Assembly (NCBI RefSeq): GCF_019448115.1
Contig: NZ_JAGFNY010000010.1
Span: forward strand, 1-59,039
Direction: 5' to 3'
Length of the DNA stretch: 59,039 bases
Source: Succinivibrio faecicola
GTDB lineage: Bacteria > Pseudomonadota > Gammaproteobacteria > Enterobacterales > Succinivibrionaceae
Part shown: positions 24,978 through 36,407 of the stretch, piece by piece
Position numbering within the stretch: position 1 is the stretch's first letter
Layout of the letters: every line of letters starts with the position of its first letter
Notes under the pieces: generated by a model
Told to the model about the DNA's origin: nothing
Seen by the model: only the letters and a program-made list of their open reading frames with translations
Database searches by the model: none
Made by a program: the position numbers and the translations under genes

Positions 24978-26681
24978 ATGTCACTTATAGAGACCAAATC
25001 TGGAAAACTACAGTTAGGTACATTCAGAAAAGCAATAATATGGGGCGTTATAGCGTCCCTATTTGCGTATTTAATAGGCCATCTTTTCTACATGCAGGTT
25101 TATGCGCCTGATCGTCTTATCCAGGAAGGCAATAACAGAGTTGTACGTCATTACTCCTATGAACCACCTCGCGGATATATCGTTGATAGAAACGGAAAAA
25201 TTCTTGCACTTTCAATTCCTGTAAAGGAAGTGAATGCCGATCCGAAAAAACTTCATGAATCTGGTGTTTATCAGGATAAGGCTGCTATGAATCAGCTTGC
25301 ATCCTTACTCGATATTGATATTAAAGTTCTTTACAAGAAAACCAAAAATCCAAAAAAGAGGTTTGTAAATTTAAAGCATTATCTTGATTTTGATAAAGCT
25401 TCATCTGTCAAAGCCATATGCCCAGAAGGTCTCATACTAGTTGATACCTATAAAAGATATTATCCAACCGGTAAAGTGAATGCTCCACTTGTTGGAATTT
25501 TAAACGGTGAGGGGGCTGGTATTTATGGCGTGGAGCAGAGCTTTAATTCCTATCTGTCATCTCATGCTCAGTTGGATAAGGCAAATAAGGATAGATACAA
25601 TCATATCGTAGAGAATCTTGGTACCGTTCAGAAAGGTAATCAGGGTGGCAATCTCATTTTAAGTGTGGATCAAAGACTTCAGGATCTTGCATATCAGAAA
25701 CTTGAAGAAGCTGTTACAAGCAATGAGGCTGACAGTGGATGTGCTGTTTTGGTTGATGTAAAAACAGGTGAAGTTCTGGCTATGGTTACATCACCTTCTT
25801 TTGATCCTAATGATAGAACTCATTTTGATAGCAATAATGCAAAAAACAGAACCATTACAGATACATTTGAGCCAGGTTCAACTCTAAAACCAATAGTTGC
25901 ACTTGCAGCTCTTGAATCAAAGGCTACAAGCTGGAATGAGGTTTTTGATACAAGACCATTTATCGTAGATGGTAAGACTGTACGTGACTCTCATGCAATG
26001 CAGAGCGGAACTTTAAAGGATATCATTCAGTATTCATCAAATACCGGTATGGCAAGACTTTCTATGAGAATAGGACCTCATAAAGTACTTAAGATGGTGG
26101 AAAATTTTGGTTTTGGCCATAAGTCAGGAACATATCTTGCAGGCGAAAGCTCTGGAAAACTTAATGCAAACAGATCGTTTTGGTCAAAAATTGATGAAGC
26201 TACATTGGGTTTTGGTTATGGTATTTCTGTTACAACAGCACAGTTAGCCTCGGCATATGCAACATTAGCATCAGGCGGTTACAGAAGACCTATCTCTGTA
26301 TTAAAAACGATAAAACCTCAAGAAGGGGCTCAGATAGTAAATCACCGTCAGATAAAATATATGATGAATGCCCTGGAGACTGTAGTTTCAGAAGGCACAG
26401 GTGGAAAGGCTGCTATTGAAAGATATAGAGTAGCAGGTAAAACAGGCACAGCAAAGATTGCAAAATCTGGAGGATACTCTAACGAGTATGTTTCAACATT
26501 CGCAGGTTTTGCACCAATCTCCGATCCAAGATTTGCGCTTGTTGTAGTTATTTCTGCACCAAAGGCAGGTCAGTTCTACGGTGGTGTGGTTTCAGGCCCG
26601 GTATTCAGAGATGTGATGTCACATGCTCTTCAGATTTATAATATAAAACCTGACAGACAGATAGAAAATTCTCAGCAGTAG
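24978..26681 (+). CDS. ftsI: Septal peptidoglycan transpeptidase FtsI (PBP3)
   Basis: A class B penicillin-binding protein of 567 residues. One N-terminal membrane helix (near 17-38), a pedestal domain with RGYIVDRNGKILALS, then the transpeptidase domain with S301-T-L-K304, S353-S-N355 and K488-T-G490. It cross-links septal peptidoglycan with FtsW and is the target of several beta-lactams. It begins 1 nt after ftsL. Confidence 0.97.
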   Translation: MSLIETKSGKLQLGTFRKAIIWGVIASLFAYLIGHLFYMQVYAPDRLIQEGNNRVVRHYSYEPPRGYIVDRNGKILALSIPVKEVNADPKKLHESGVYQDKAAMNQLASLLDIDIKVLYKKTKNPKKRFVNLKHYLDFDKASSVKAICPEGLILVDTYKRYYPTGKVNAPLVGILNGEGAGIYGVEQSFNSYLSSHAQLDKANKDRYNHIVENLGTVQKGNQGGNLILSVDQRLQDLAYQKLEEAVTSNEADSGCAVLVDVKTGEVLAMVTSPSFDPNDRTHFDSNNAKNRTITDTFEPGSTLKPIVALAALESKATSWNEVFDTRPFIVDGKTVRDSHAMQSGTLKDIIQYSSNTGMARLSMRIGPHKVLKMVENFGFGHKSGTYLAGESSGKLNANRSFWSKIDEATLGFGYGISVTTAQLASAYATLASGGYRRPISVLKTIKPQEGAQIVNHRQIKYMMNALETVVSEGTGGKAAIERYRVAGKTGTAKIAKSGGYSNEYVSTFAGFAPISDPRFALVVVISAPKAGQFYGGVVSGPVFRDVMSHALQIYNIKPDRQIENSQQ

Positions 26682-26687
26682 GAAAAT

Positions 26688-28196
26688 ATGAAAAAATTAG
26701 CTGATTTATATAAGTTTTTTGGCAAGACTCCAGAAAATGAGGATGTCTCTGTTGAATTGAATAATCTTGAGATGGATTCAAGACAGATAAAAAAGAATGA
26801 TGTCTTTGTAGCAGTAAAGGGAACTAAGGTTAATGCCCTTTCTTTTGCAAAAAAAGCTCAGGATTTAGGTGCGGCTGCTATAGTTATTGAGTATACAACA
26901 AGGATCCCGACATCATATTTAAAAGATGTAACCATTCCTCTGTTCATTATTCCAAAAAAGAGTTCTCTTGGTGATTTTGCTTCCTGGTTTTATGACGATC
27001 CTTCAGACAAGCTTGGCCTTATCGGTATAACAGGAACAAACGGAAAATCCACCATTACCACACTGATTTCGCAGTGGATTGAACTTGCAAACTATGGAAA
27101 GTGCGCTGTATTTGGAACATTAGGTTATGGTTTTTTACCTAATCTTAAAAAGAGCGCGAACACAACCATTGATTCTGTAAGACTTCAAAGAGCATTAAGG
27201 GATGTTGTAAATGAGCATGCAAGATTTGCAGCTCTTGAGGTATCTTCAATCGGTGTATGCGAAGGTCGTGTTGATTCAGTTCATTTCGTAGCCGGAGCAT
27301 TTACAAATCTTACAAGAGATCATCTTGATTATCATAAGACCATGGAAAACTATGCAAAGGCAAAAGAAGATTTTCTGAAAATGGTTCCAAAACAGAATGT
27401 GATAATCAATATTGATAATGAACAGGGTAGAGCATATTCTCAGAATTTTCCTGGGTTTATAGCTTATTCTTGCAGTTCAGATTTCAATACATATTCAGAG
27501 CTTCTAGAATGCTCACGATATGTGTGGATAAGAAACATCAGTTACAAACCACATTCAATTCATCTGGAAATAGAGTCATCATTTGGTACAGGAGAATGTG
27601 AAATAGGTCTTCTGGGGCATTTTAATGTTGAAAATTTTGCCTGTGCCTTAGCAACTCTTTTATCTTTGGGATTTGATTTTGACAGACTGTTGCAGTCAGC
27701 ATCAGATTTAAAACCAATTAAGGGCAGAATGGAGTGCTTTAGTGCACCTGGCAAGCCTCATGTAATTGTTGATTATGCACATACACCAGATGGTGTCGAG
27801 CAGGTATTAAGGGGTGTTAGGCAGCATTTCTCAAATGGCCTTGTCTATGTGGTTTTAGGTTGTGGTGGCGACAGAGACAAGGGAAAGCGTCCTATCATGG
27901 CTATCAAGGCATCTATCTATGCTGACAGAGCAGTATTTACATCAGATAACCCAAGAACGGAAGATCCAAAGGCAATATTGGATGATATGGCATTAGGTGT
28001 TGCTCAGGCTGATAATGTTGTAATGATTGAAGACAGAGAAAAGGCAATTGAATACGCCTTTAGCAAGGCAACAGAGAATGACTGTATTGTGATTGCCGGA
28101 AAAGGTCATGAGGATTATCAGATTTTTAAGGATAAAACCATTCACTTTTCTGATAGGGAAATAGCCTGCAGATTATTAGGAGTCAAGTGTGATTAG
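26688..28196 (+). CDS. murE: UDP-MurNAc-tripeptide synthetase MurE (meso-DAP type)
   Basis: A 502-residue cytoplasmic Mur ligase with the ATP loop GITGTNGKST (113-122) and D420-N-P-R423, the motif that selects meso-diaminopimelate over lysine. It adds the third residue of the stem peptide, so the wall should be the DAP type expected of a Gram-negative. It overlaps murF by 8 nt. Confidence 0.97.
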   Translation: MKKLADLYKFFGKTPENEDVSVELNNLEMDSRQIKKNDVFVAVKGTKVNALSFAKKAQDLGAAAIVIEYTTRIPTSYLKDVTIPLFIIPKKSSLGDFASWFYDDPSDKLGLIGITGTNGKSTITTLISQWIELANYGKCAVFGTLGYGFLPNLKKSANTTIDSVRLQRALRDVVNEHARFAALEVSSIGVCEGRVDSVHFVAGAFTNLTRDHLDYHKTMENYAKAKEDFLKMVPKQNVIINIDNEQGRAYSQNFPGFIAYSCSSDFNTYSELLECSRYVWIRNISYKPHSIHLEIESSFGTGECEIGLLGHFNVENFACALATLLSLGFDFDRLLQSASDLKPIKGRMECFSAPGKPHVIVDYAHTPDGVEQVLRGVRQHFSNGLVYVVLGCGGDRDKGKRPIMAIKASIYADRAVFTSDNPRTEDPKAILDDMALGVAQADNVVMIEDREKAIEYAFSKATENDCIVIAGKGHEDYQIFKDKTIHFSDREIACRLLGVKCD

Positions 28197-29568
28197 TTTT
28201 TCATTATCAGAACTGTGTATTTTTGCTAACTACAAACTTAGTGGCGAAGACAAGCAAATCAATAAAGTAAGTACAGATTCTCGTGACTGTAAGGATGCAC
28301 TTTTTGTTGCTCTTGCAGGCGAGCGTTTTGATGGACATGATTTTATTGCAAAGGCTATAGAAAATGGAGCTGTTGCAGTTTTATGTTCAAAGGTTGCAAA
28401 TAACTTACCAAATGGTATCAGTGCTGTTCTTTGTGATGACACACAAAAGGCACTAGGTTACTGTTCATATCTTGTAAGACGTAAATTCAAAGGTACCATT
28501 GCATCACTTACAGGTTCATGCGGTAAAACCACAGTAAAGGAATTTACCAATTCAATTCTGTCAGAAAATGGCAACAGCATGTGCACTTTTGGTAACTTCA
28601 ACAATGATATTGGTGTGCCATTAACTCTTTTAAGACTTGATAACACCTATGATTTTGCAGTTGTAGAGCAGGGAGCATCTCATCTTTATGATATTGCTCA
28701 TACATGTGAGTTTTTAAAAGCTGATACAGCCCTTATCAACAATGTAGGTTCAGCTCACATTGAAGGATTTGGCTCTCAAGATGGTGTATATCATGGCAAG
28801 TCAGAAATTCTTGATGATGTTTTATCAAGAGGTAAAAAAGCAGTAGTACCATCGGATTCACCTTATGCTGACAGATGGCGTTCAGACTTTGCAGCGGCTT
28901 TCAGATCAGGAAATCTTCTGACATTTGGAACAAATGACAATGATTTTGTGAAGGTAAGTTCCATCAAGCAGAATGAGGATTCTCTGTGTTTTGATATTAC
29001 AACACAAGAGAGCTCCTTTAGCACAACAATGAATGTTATAGGTCTGCACAATGCCTATAATGCAGCTGCAGCCTGTGCTCTTTCACTTATTTCAGGTGCT
29101 AAGGATAGAACTTTAAAAACAGGTCTTGAAAAAGCATCTTCTCTTAAAGGCAGACTTACTGTTACAAATCATGCAAATATGACAGTAATAGATGATGCCT
29201 ATAATGCAAGCTACAACGCAGTAATTGCCGGTATTGATACTTTAAGTGCCTATAAGGGGCATAGAGTACTTGTTTTTGGTGATATGGGTGAGCTAGGTGA
29301 CAGTGCTGTAAGTTTGCATGAAAAGGTAGGCGAGCATGCTTTGACAAAGGTGGATGAAATTCTGTGTGTAGGAGAACTTTCAAAAAGCACTTGTTCTATA
29401 GCAAAACAGATATCAAAACATTTTAAAACCCGAGAAGATCTCGTAAAATATGCACTCACTCTAATAGGCAGATATGAGCATGTGACTTTCCTTGTAAAAG
29501 GCTCTCATAGTATGCATATGGATGAAATCGTAGAGAGAATAAATAAATCAGGAGAGAGAACATGCTAG
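28189..29568 (+). CDS. murF: UDP-MurNAc-pentapeptide synthetase MurF
   Basis: 459 residues with the ATP loop [12 protein letters not shown] near 105-116, then [12 protein letters not shown] and the C-terminal [10 protein letters not shown]. It joins D-Ala-D-Ala to the tripeptide. The start is GTG at 28189, behind AGGAG with 6-nt spacing inside the end of murE. The enzyme that makes its D-Ala-D-Ala substrate (Ddl) is not in this cluster. Confidence 0.96.
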   Translation: MISFSLSELCIFANYKLSGEDKQINKVSTDSRDCKDALFVALAGERFDGHDFIAKAIENGAVAVLCSKVANNLPNGISAVLCDDTQKALGYCSYLVRRKFKGTIASLTGSCGKTTVKEFTNSILSENGNSMCTFGNFNNDIGVPLTLLRLDNTYDFAVVEQGASHLYDIAHTCEFLKADTALINNVGSAHIEGFGSQDGVYHGKSEILDDVLSRGKKAVVPSDSPYADRWRSDFAAAFRSGNLLTFGTNDNDFVKVSSIKQNEDSLCFDITTQESSFSTTMNVIGLHNAYNAAAACALSLISGAKDRTLKTGLEKASSLKGRLTVTNHANMTVIDDAYNASYNAVIAGIDTLSAYKGHRVLVFGDMGELGDSAVSLHEKVGEHALTKVDEILCVGELSKSTCSIAKQISKHFKTREDLVKYALTLIGRYEHVTFLVKGSHSMHMDEIVERINKSGERTC

Positions 29569-30644
29569 TTCTTTTATCACAGTATCTTGATGAGTATGTC
29601 CCATCATTCAGAGTTTTTGACTATTTAACATTCAGAGCTGTAATGTCACTGTTTACAGCTTTAGTAATTTCATTATGCTTTGGACCATATCTGATTAAAA
29701 AGCTACAGCTTCTGCATTTTGGTCAGGTAGTAAGAGATGACGGCCCTCAGTCTCATCTTTCAAAAAACGGAACTCCAACAATGGGCGGTGTTCTTATCGT
29801 AGGTTCAATAGCAGTTTCAATGCTCCTGTGGTGCCATCTTGATAATACATATGTATGGTATATTCTTGCCACACTTATAGGCTATGCGGCAATTGGTTTT
29901 TCAGATGATTATCTGAAAGTTGTTCGCCACGATCCTCATGGACTTAGAGCAAAGTACAAGTACTTCTGGCAGTCAGCTATTGCAATTATTCTTGCATGCT
30001 GTATTTACGGCGGTGCAAAGAGTTCTGCTGAAACCACTTTCGTAATACCTTTCTTTAAGGATTTTATGCCTGATTTAGGCTTTATCCTTATTCCTCTTGC
30101 CTATTTTGTGCTTACAGGTTCATCAAATGCGGTTAACCTGACAGACGGTCTTGACGGTCTTGCAATTATTACAACAATTACCGTTGCAACAGGACTTGGT
30201 ATTGTTGCATGGGCAACTTCCAATGCAAACTTTGCAAATTATCTGTATATTCCTTATGTACCAAATGCAACTGAAGTGACAATCGCATGTACAGCAATTG
30301 TTGGTGCAGGTTTAGGCTTCCTTTGGTACAACTCATATCCAGCACAGGTATTCATGGGCGATGTAGGTTCATTATCATTAGGTGCTGTTTTAGGTATGAT
30401 TGCAGTTCTCATCCGTCAGGAAATTCTGCTTTTCATTATGGGCGGTATCTTTGTTTTAGAAACTATTTCTGTAATGCTTCAGGTTGGTTCATACAAGATG
30501 AGAGGCAAGCGTATTTTCAGAATGGCTCCTATTCATCATCACTTTGAAAAGGGTGGCTGGCCAGAGCCAAGAGTTATGGCAAGATTCTGGATCATCACAA
30601 TCGTACTTGTTTTATTAGGCCTTGTAACTCTCAAACTCAGATAA
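29562..30644 (+). CDS. mraY: Phospho-MurNAc-pentapeptide transferase MraY
   Basis: A 360-residue polytopic membrane enzyme, the same length as in E. coli. It forms lipid I from UDP-MurNAc-pentapeptide and undecaprenyl phosphate. Signature blocks: [15 protein letters not shown] with the active-site Asp pair, [21 protein letters not shown] and APIHHHFE. The start overlaps murF by 7 nt. Confidence 0.98.
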   Translation: MLVLLSQYLDEYVPSFRVFDYLTFRAVMSLFTALVISLCFGPYLIKKLQLLHFGQVVRDDGPQSHLSKNGTPTMGGVLIVGSIAVSMLLWCHLDNTYVWYILATLIGYAAIGFSDDYLKVVRHDPHGLRAKYKYFWQSAIAIILACCIYGGAKSSAETTFVIPFFKDFMPDLGFILIPLAYFVLTGSSNAVNLTDGLDGLAIITTITVATGLGIVAWATSNANFANYLYIPYVPNATEVTIACTAIVGAGLGFLWYNSYPAQVFMGDVGSLSLGAVLGMIAVLIRQEILLFIMGGIFVLETISVMLQVGSYKMRGKRIFRMAPIHHHFEKGGWPEPRVMARFWIITIVLVLLGLVTLKLR

Positions 30645-30659
30645 AAAATGAAGGCTATT

Positions 30660-31991
30660 ATGGACACATCATTAAATCAGAAAAAAGTTGCTGTTGTTGG
30701 ACTTGGAATGTCCAACATTTCTGTTATCAGATATCTGATAAAGCATGATCTCAAAAAGTTTACAGCTTTTGACACAAGACAGAATCCTCCACATATTTCA
30801 GATCTGCCTGTAGGTATCGATCTGCATTTAGGTCCTCTGGATAAAGAGGTTCTTGCTACTTATGACATGGTTGTAATAGGACCTGGTATAAGTATCTATC
30901 AAGAAGAGATAGCTTATGCAAAGAGCTGTGGTGTTGAAATTGTAGGTGATATTGAACTGTTTGCTAGAGTAGCTAAGGCTCCAATTGTTGGTATCACAGG
31001 TTCAAACGGTAAATCAACGGTTACATCTCTTGTTGCTTACATGGCAAATGTAGCAAACATCAAGGTTGGTCTTGGTGGAAATATTGGTATTCCTGTTTTT
31101 GACATTCTCTCTGATGATATCGAACTTTATGTTCTTGAACTATCAAGTTTCGAGCTTGAAACATGCGTATCTTTAAAGCTAAAGGCTGCAACCATCCTTA
31201 ACGTATCAGAGGATCATCTTGATCGTTATCATGGTTCCATTGAAGAGTATGCAATGGCAAAGCAGGTTGCATACCACAACGCACAGAATATCATCATCAA
31301 CAGACAGGATGAAAGAACAAAGCCAATTTTAAAAGGCGATTACAAGATCAAATCATTTGGCTCTGACTACAAGGAGTATGGTCTTGAAAAAACTATTTTT
31401 GCAACATATCTGACTGTTGATTCAAAACGAATCTTAAATGTTAATGAACTTAAGATTTATGGCGAGCACAATTACCTGAATGCACTTGCTTGTATGGCTT
31501 TAGCTGACAGTGTTGGAATTGACAGAAAAGCTCAGGTAGAAGCTTTAAGAACATTCACAGGTCTTCCTCACAGATGCCAGCTTGTAAAAGTTTTAAATGA
31601 CGTAAGCTACTACAATGATTCAAAAGCTACAAATGTTGCATCAACAGAGGCTGCTATTGCAGGTCTTCGTGACCTACACAAGAATGGAATTATTCTGTTA
31701 GCTGGTGGTCTTGGTAAAGGGCAGGATTTTACTCCTCTAAAGAAATATCTTGGTAAAGAGATAAGCAAGGTATTCTGTTTTGGAAAAGACAAACAGCAGA
31801 TCCTTGATTTAAGTTCAGAGTACTGCATCAATGTTGAAACAATGCAGGAGGCTCTAAACAGAAGCAAGGAGATTGCAAGATCTGGTCAGGCTGTGCTCCT
31901 ATCACCTGCATGTGCATCTTTTGATCAGTTCAAAGGATTTGAACACAGAGGGCAGGTTTTTGTTGAGCTGGTTTCATCACTAGAGTCTTAA
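30660..31991 (+). CDS. murD: UDP-MurNAc-L-alanine:D-glutamate ligase MurD
   Basis: A Mur ligase of 443 residues from the chosen start. N-terminal UMP-binding fold VAVVGLGMSN, ATP loop GITGSNGKSTVTSL, then ELSSFELE and YNDSKATNVAST. It adds D-glutamate to UDP-MurNAc-L-Ala. An ATG at 30648 is in frame, but GAAGG lies 5 nt before the ATG at 30660, and starting there leaves the same short lead before the VVGLG strand as in E. coli MurD. Confidence 0.95.
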   Translation: MDTSLNQKKVAVVGLGMSNISVIRYLIKHDLKKFTAFDTRQNPPHISDLPVGIDLHLGPLDKEVLATYDMVVIGPGISIYQEEIAYAKSCGVEIVGDIELFARVAKAPIVGITGSNGKSTVTSLVAYMANVANIKVGLGGNIGIPVFDILSDDIELYVLELSSFELETCVSLKLKAATILNVSEDHLDRYHGSIEEYAMAKQVAYHNAQNIIINRQDERTKPILKGDYKIKSFGSDYKEYGLEKTIFATYLTVDSKRILNVNELKIYGEHNYLNALACMALADSVGIDRKAQVEALRTFTGLPHRCQLVKVLNDVSYYNDSKATNVASTEAAIAGLRDLHKNGIILLAGGLGKGQDFTPLKKYLGKEISKVFCFGKDKQQILDLSSEYCINVETMQEALNRSKEIARSGQAVLLSPACASFDQFKGFEHRGQVFVELVSSLES

Positions 31992-32002
31992 GAGGATCTT
32001 TT

Positions 32003-33157
32003 ATGGCAATAAAGAGCAGATCAAGTTTTGACAGAGTTATCCTGGTTGATGCTCTTATTCTGATCTGTGTTGGCATTATTGCAATAAGTTCTGCATCTAT
32101 CATGGAATCAATGATGAAATACGGCGATTCCATGTTTCAGATGAAAAAGCATCTTATATCTGTTGTAATGTCAGTTGTTCTAGCTCTCATTGCACTTACT
32201 GTGCAGACAGATTTTTACAAAAAGGCCGCTCCGTACCTTTTTATTCTTGCAATAGTTATGATGATCATGACCTGCATATTCGGTCGAGAAATCAATGGTG
32301 CTAAACGATGGTTGTCTTTAGGTTTCATGAATGCTCAACCGTCTGAATTTTTAAAACTGTTTTGGATCCTTTATTTCTCAAGTTTTATTGCAAAAAGAGT
32401 AAAAAAGCTATCCGACCCTTTTAAAAAGTTTCTGTCAGATTTTAGTGTTATTCCTGCACTTTTTATAGGAACAATGCTGGGTCTTTGTTATTTGCAGTCT
32501 GATCTTGGCTCTGCAACAGTAATTTTGGTTATTACAACAGCAGTATTGTTTGCTGCAGGCCTTGGTCTTAACAAGATGTTTGTTTTCGGTGGCATCGGTG
32601 CTGCTGTTTTTGCTCTATTCGTTTTGCCATCTGACTACAGAATGAAAAGAATCACAGCCTTTTTGGATCCATGGAAGGATTCTCAAGGATCTGGATATCA
32701 GCTTACTCAGTCACTTATGGCATACGGAAGAGGCGGACTTTTCGGTGAAGGCCTTGGTAACTCTTATCAGAAACTTGGATATATCCCAGAGGCTCATACT
32801 GATTTTATTACTGCTGTAATCGGTGAAGAGCTTGGCTTCATCGGTGTGGTAATTCTTATTGCACTTGAGCTGATACTGGTATACAAGGCAATCAGCATTG
32901 CATTTAAAATCCTTGGGAACAATGTATGTTTTGAAGGATATGTCGCTTTAGGTATTGGTATATGGTTTTCTCTTCAGACCTTTATCAATGTTGGTGCAGC
33001 AACTGCAGCTATCCCAACTAAAGGTCTGACTTTGCCGCTTGTAAGTTATGGTGGCTCATCCTTGATGGTCTGCTCCATAGCTGTAGCTATTTTGCTGCGC
33101 ATAGACTATCAGTGGAAGTTAGGATTAATTGGAGATGAGAAAATAAATGGAGCTTAA
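32003..33157 (+). CDS. ftsW: Septal peptidoglycan polymerase FtsW (SEDS family)
   Basis: A 384-residue polytopic SEDS glycosyltransferase that polymerises lipid II at the septum with FtsI. About ten membrane helices; conserved segments NGAKRWLSLGFMNAQPSEF, YLQSDLGSATV, GYIPEAHTDFI and the final LTLPLVSYGGSS. AGAGGA precedes the ATG. The final 11 nt overlap murG. Confidence 0.96.
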   Translation: MAIKSRSSFDRVILVDALILICVGIIAISSASIMESMMKYGDSMFQMKKHLISVVMSVVLALIALTVQTDFYKKAAPYLFILAIVMMIMTCIFGREINGAKRWLSLGFMNAQPSEFLKLFWILYFSSFIAKRVKKLSDPFKKFLSDFSVIPALFIGTMLGLCYLQSDLGSATVILVITTAVLFAAGLGLNKMFVFGGIGAAVFALFVLPSDYRMKRITAFLDPWKDSQGSGYQLTQSLMAYGRGGLFGEGLGNSYQKLGYIPEAHTDFITAVIGEELGFIGVVILIALELILVYKAISIAFKILGNNVCFEGYVALGIGIWFSLQTFINVGAATAAIPTKGLTLPLVSYGGSSLMVCSIAVAILLRIDYQWKLGLIGDEKINGA

Positions 33158-34211
33158 AAGAGTTTTAATAATGGCAGGTGGAACAGGTGGACATGTGTTT
33201 CCTGCTCTTGCTATTGCCAAAAAACTTATGGATGAAGGTTGTCAGATCCTATGGCTTGGAACAAGAGGCAGAATGGAAGAACAGCTTGTTCCTAAATACG
33301 GCATTGATATTGAATATATCGATGTAAAGGGAATTAGAAAAAATGGAGTAAGAACAAAGTTATCTGCTCCTTTTATGGTTTTAAAGGCTGTACTTCAGGC
33401 AAAGAGGGTAATCAAAAAATTCAGACCTCAAGTTGTGCTTGGCATGGGTGGCTATGCCTCAGGTCCTGGTGGTGTTGCAGCCTATTTACAAGGCATTCCT
33501 GTAGTATTGCATGAGCAGAATGCAAAGGCTGGACTTACAAACCGTCTTTTATTCAAGATTGCAAAGCGGGCTTTATTAGGTTTCCCCGGTGCTTTTACTG
33601 GAAGTAAGGTTACTGTTGTTGGAAATCCTGTAAGAGAGAGTATTGTAAAACTCAATGAGCTTGTAAGAGATTTCACTTTAAATCCTCTTAAGATTTCCAT
33701 TATCGGAGGTTCTCTTGGTGCAAGAGCACTCAACGAGATTGTGCCTGAGGCTTTAATGAATTTCAAATCAGATTCAATTAAGGTTGTTCATCAGTGCGGA
33801 AAAGGAAATTCTGAAAATGTGAAAAAAGCTTATCAGAAAGCAGCATTTGACGTAAGTGTAAGTGATTTTGTTGATGATATGGATGACCTTTATAAGAATA
33901 CAGATCTTATTATCTGTCGAGCAGGTGCACTTACAGTTGCTGAGGTTACATGCGCAGGTGTTCCTGCCATATTTGTGCCACTTCCAACAGCAGTTGATGA
34001 TCATCAGTACAAGAATGCAAGCTTCGTTCAGAAAGAAGGTGGTGCTGTAATTTTCAGACAGCACGAACTGACATCAGAGATTCTGTTCAATACAATAAAT
34101 GATTTGAATAATAACAGAGCAAAACTCGAGCAAATGTCTCAAAACGCAAAACACTGTGCAAAACTCAATGCAACAGAAAAAGCAGTAGAAATTATAAAAG
34201 AGTTAGTTTGA
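33147..34211 (+). CDS. murG: UDP-GlcNAc:lipid I N-acetylglucosaminyltransferase MurG
   Basis: 354 residues, GT28 family, acting at the inner face of the membrane to convert lipid I to lipid II. The N-terminal glycine loop is [14 protein letters not shown]. Further blocks: [41 protein letters not shown] and the UDP-GlcNAc site [20 protein letters not shown]. It begins inside the end of ftsW. Confidence 0.97.
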   Translation: MELKRVLIMAGGTGGHVFPALAIAKKLMDEGCQILWLGTRGRMEEQLVPKYGIDIEYIDVKGIRKNGVRTKLSAPFMVLKAVLQAKRVIKKFRPQVVLGMGGYASGPGGVAAYLQGIPVVLHEQNAKAGLTNRLLFKIAKRALLGFPGAFTGSKVTVVGNPVRESIVKLNELVRDFTLNPLKISIIGGSLGARALNEIVPEALMNFKSDSIKVVHQCGKGNSENVKKAYQKAAFDVSVSDFVDDMDDLYKNTDLIICRAGALTVAEVTCAGVPAIFVPLPTAVDDHQYKNASFVQKEGGAVIFRQHELTSEILFNTINDLNNNRAKLEQMSQNAKHCAKLNATEKAVEIIKELV

Positions 34212-34215
34212 TAAC

Positions 34216-35643
34216 ATGAATACACATACAGAATTATATAACGTGCCATTGATGCACAAAGTAAAGAGAATTCATTTTGTAGGTATCGGCGGTGCCGGTA
34301 TGTGCGGTATTGCTGAGGTTCTTCGAAACGAAGGTTATGCTGTATCTGGTTCTGATATTGCAGACAGCAAAGTTACACAGCGTCTTAAATCTCTTGGTAT
34401 TGAGGTATTTATCGGTCATAAGAAATCAAATGTCGATGGTGCTTCTGTAGTTGTAGTTTCATCTGCAATTCACAAAGGAAATCCTGAGGTTGATGCTGCA
34501 ATTGAACAGCATATTCCTGTAGTAAGAAGAGCTGAAATGCTAGGTGAACTTATGCGCTACCGCTACGGTATTGCTGTTTCAGGAACACATGGCAAGACAA
34601 CCACAACAAGTCTTATTGCATCTATTTATGCACAGGCAAAACTTGATCCAACCTTTGTTATCGGTGGTCTTTTAAATTCAGCTGGCACCAATGCACGTCT
34701 TGGTACTGGAAGATATCTTATTGCAGAGGCTGATGAATCTGATGCATCATTCTTGCATCTTCAGCCAATGATGACTGTTGTAACCAACATAGAAGCTGAT
34801 CATCTTTCAACCTATGGAGGTGATTTTAACAACCTTGTTAAGACATTTGTTGAATTCCTGCACAACCTTCCATTCTATGGTGTTGCAGTAGTATGCATTG
34901 ATGATCCAAATGTAAGAAAGATCATTCCTGATATTGGAAGAACAGTTGTTACCTATGGTGAGTCAGAGGATGCAGATTTTAGAGTGACAAACTTTAAAGA
35001 AAGCGGTCCACAGTCTACATTCACCATTGTAAGAAAGAACGGACCTTCACTTGATATTACACTTCCTGTTCCTGGTATTCATATGGCAAAGAACGCTGCT
35101 GCAGCTGTTGCAGTTGCAATAGAAGAAGGTATCAGCGAGCAAGTGATTATTGATGCTCTCAAGGGCTTCAAGGGGGTTGGCAGAAGATTTCAGAATTATG
35201 GTGATTTCATCAATAAATCAGGAAATCACCTTACTCTTGTTGATGATTACGGTCATCATCCAACAGAGGTTCTTGCAACAATCAAGGCTGCAAGACTTGC
35301 ATATCCTGAAAAAGAGCTTGTTATGGTATTCCAGCCTCATCGTTATACAAGAACAAGAGATCTATATGAAGACTTTGTAAAGATCCTTCAGGAAGTGGAT
35401 AAACTGATTTTAGTTGAAGTATATCCTGCAGGTGAAGAGCCAATCAATGGTGCTGATGGCAGACATCTTTGCATGTCAATAAGACTTCAGGGTAAAATCG
35501 AGCCTCATTTTGTTGAGACTGTAGATGAGGTTCCTGAACTTTTAGAGCGCATTGTTTCTGACGGATCACTTGTGATTACCCAGGGTGCAGGTAATGTGGT
35601 TCAGGTTGCAAGAAATCTGAGCAATATCTGGCAGAAAGCATAG
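34216..35643 (+). CDS. murC: UDP-MurNAc:L-alanine ligase MurC
   Basis: 475 residues. [16 protein letters not shown] is the UDP-MurNAc-binding loop, [16 protein letters not shown] the ATP loop, [10 protein letters not shown] and [10 protein letters not shown] the usual middle and C-terminal blocks. It begins stem-peptide synthesis. In enteric dcw clusters ddlB follows murC; here ftsQ comes next after 15 nt, with no trace of ddl. Confidence 0.97.
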   Translation: MNTHTELYNVPLMHKVKRIHFVGIGGAGMCGIAEVLRNEGYAVSGSDIADSKVTQRLKSLGIEVFIGHKKSNVDGASVVVVSSAIHKGNPEVDAAIEQHIPVVRRAEMLGELMRYRYGIAVSGTHGKTTTTSLIASIYAQAKLDPTFVIGGLLNSAGTNARLGTGRYLIAEADESDASFLHLQPMMTVVTNIEADHLSTYGGDFNNLVKTFVEFLHNLPFYGVAVVCIDDPNVRKIIPDIGRTVVTYGESEDADFRVTNFKESGPQSTFTIVRKNGPSLDITLPVPGIHMAKNAAAAVAVAIEEGISEQVIIDALKGFKGVGRRFQNYGDFINKSGNHLTLVDDYGHHPTEVLATIKAARLAYPEKELVMVFQPHRYTRTRDLYEDFVKILQEVDKLILVEVYPAGEEPINGADGRHLCMSIRLQGKIEPHFVETVDEVPELLERIVSDGSLVITQGAGNVVQVARNLSNIWQKA

Positions 35644-35658
35644 TTGTAAGGATTAAAA

Positions 35659-36387
35659 ATGCAGCCAAAGAGGAAAAAAGCACTGTATGTGATATTAGGA
35701 ATCGTATTCTTGATATTCATAAGCTTTTTACTCTTTAAAGGTGATCAGCTCATAGGCTCATTTTTGTACAATTCAAATGCACTTCCTGTAAGGGCGGTGC
35801 ATATTGATGGTGTGCTCACTCAGGTTACAAAAAAACAGATTGCAGATATTACAGGCAAAGTCTGTGGTGAAAGAAATATCGCAACCTGTCCTGTAAACGA
35901 GCTTAAAAACGAGATCATGAAAGAGCCTTGGATTGCACAGGTGGCAGTAGCAAAACAGATGCCTGATACTATCAAAGTGGCTATTGTTGAGCACGTCCCT
36001 TTTGCAATCTGGAATGACAACGGACTTTATGATGCAAAAACAAAGAGCATTTTTTATCCTGACATGTCATCTCTTCACAGAAATTTTGTGAAACTAGGCG
36101 CTTATTCTGATGATCTGTGTACAGAAGTCTATGAAACTGCTATAGCATTTGTAAGAAAATTAGATAATTCTCCATATCAGCTTGTTGAGCTAAGACTTGA
36201 TAATGTCAGAAGTTATACAATTACTCTTGAAAATGGAGTAAGACTGATTATTGGTCGCGATAAAGATCAGGGAATAAAGCGCCTTGACCGATTTATTAGG
36301 GCATTTCCAAAAGCTGATGTTGATATAAATGATGTTGATTATATCGATTTAAGGTACGATGTGGGCTTTGCCATTGGCAGAAAATAA
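35659..36387 (+). CDS. ftsQ: Cell division protein FtsQ
   Basis: A 242-residue bitopic protein: short cytoplasmic basic start, membrane helix at about 10-28 (YVILGIVFLIFISFLLF), POTRA domain (from about 43, VRAVHIDGVLTQVTKKQI) and a beta domain ending YIDLRYDVGFAIG. It bridges early and late divisome parts through FtsL and FtsB. Identity rests on the domain pattern and its place before ftsA. Confidence 0.93.
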   Translation: MQPKRKKALYVILGIVFLIFISFLLFKGDQLIGSFLYNSNALPVRAVHIDGVLTQVTKKQIADITGKVCGERNIATCPVNELKNEIMKEPWIAQVAVAKQMPDTIKVAIVEHVPFAIWNDNGLYDAKTKSIFYPDMSSLHRNFVKLGAYSDDLCTEVYETAIAFVRKLDNSPYQLVELRLDNVRSYTITLENGVRLIIGRDKDQGIKRLDRFIRAFPKADVDINDVDYIDLRYDVGFAIGRK

Positions 36388-36407
36388 TTATCAGGAAAGA
36401 GATAAAG

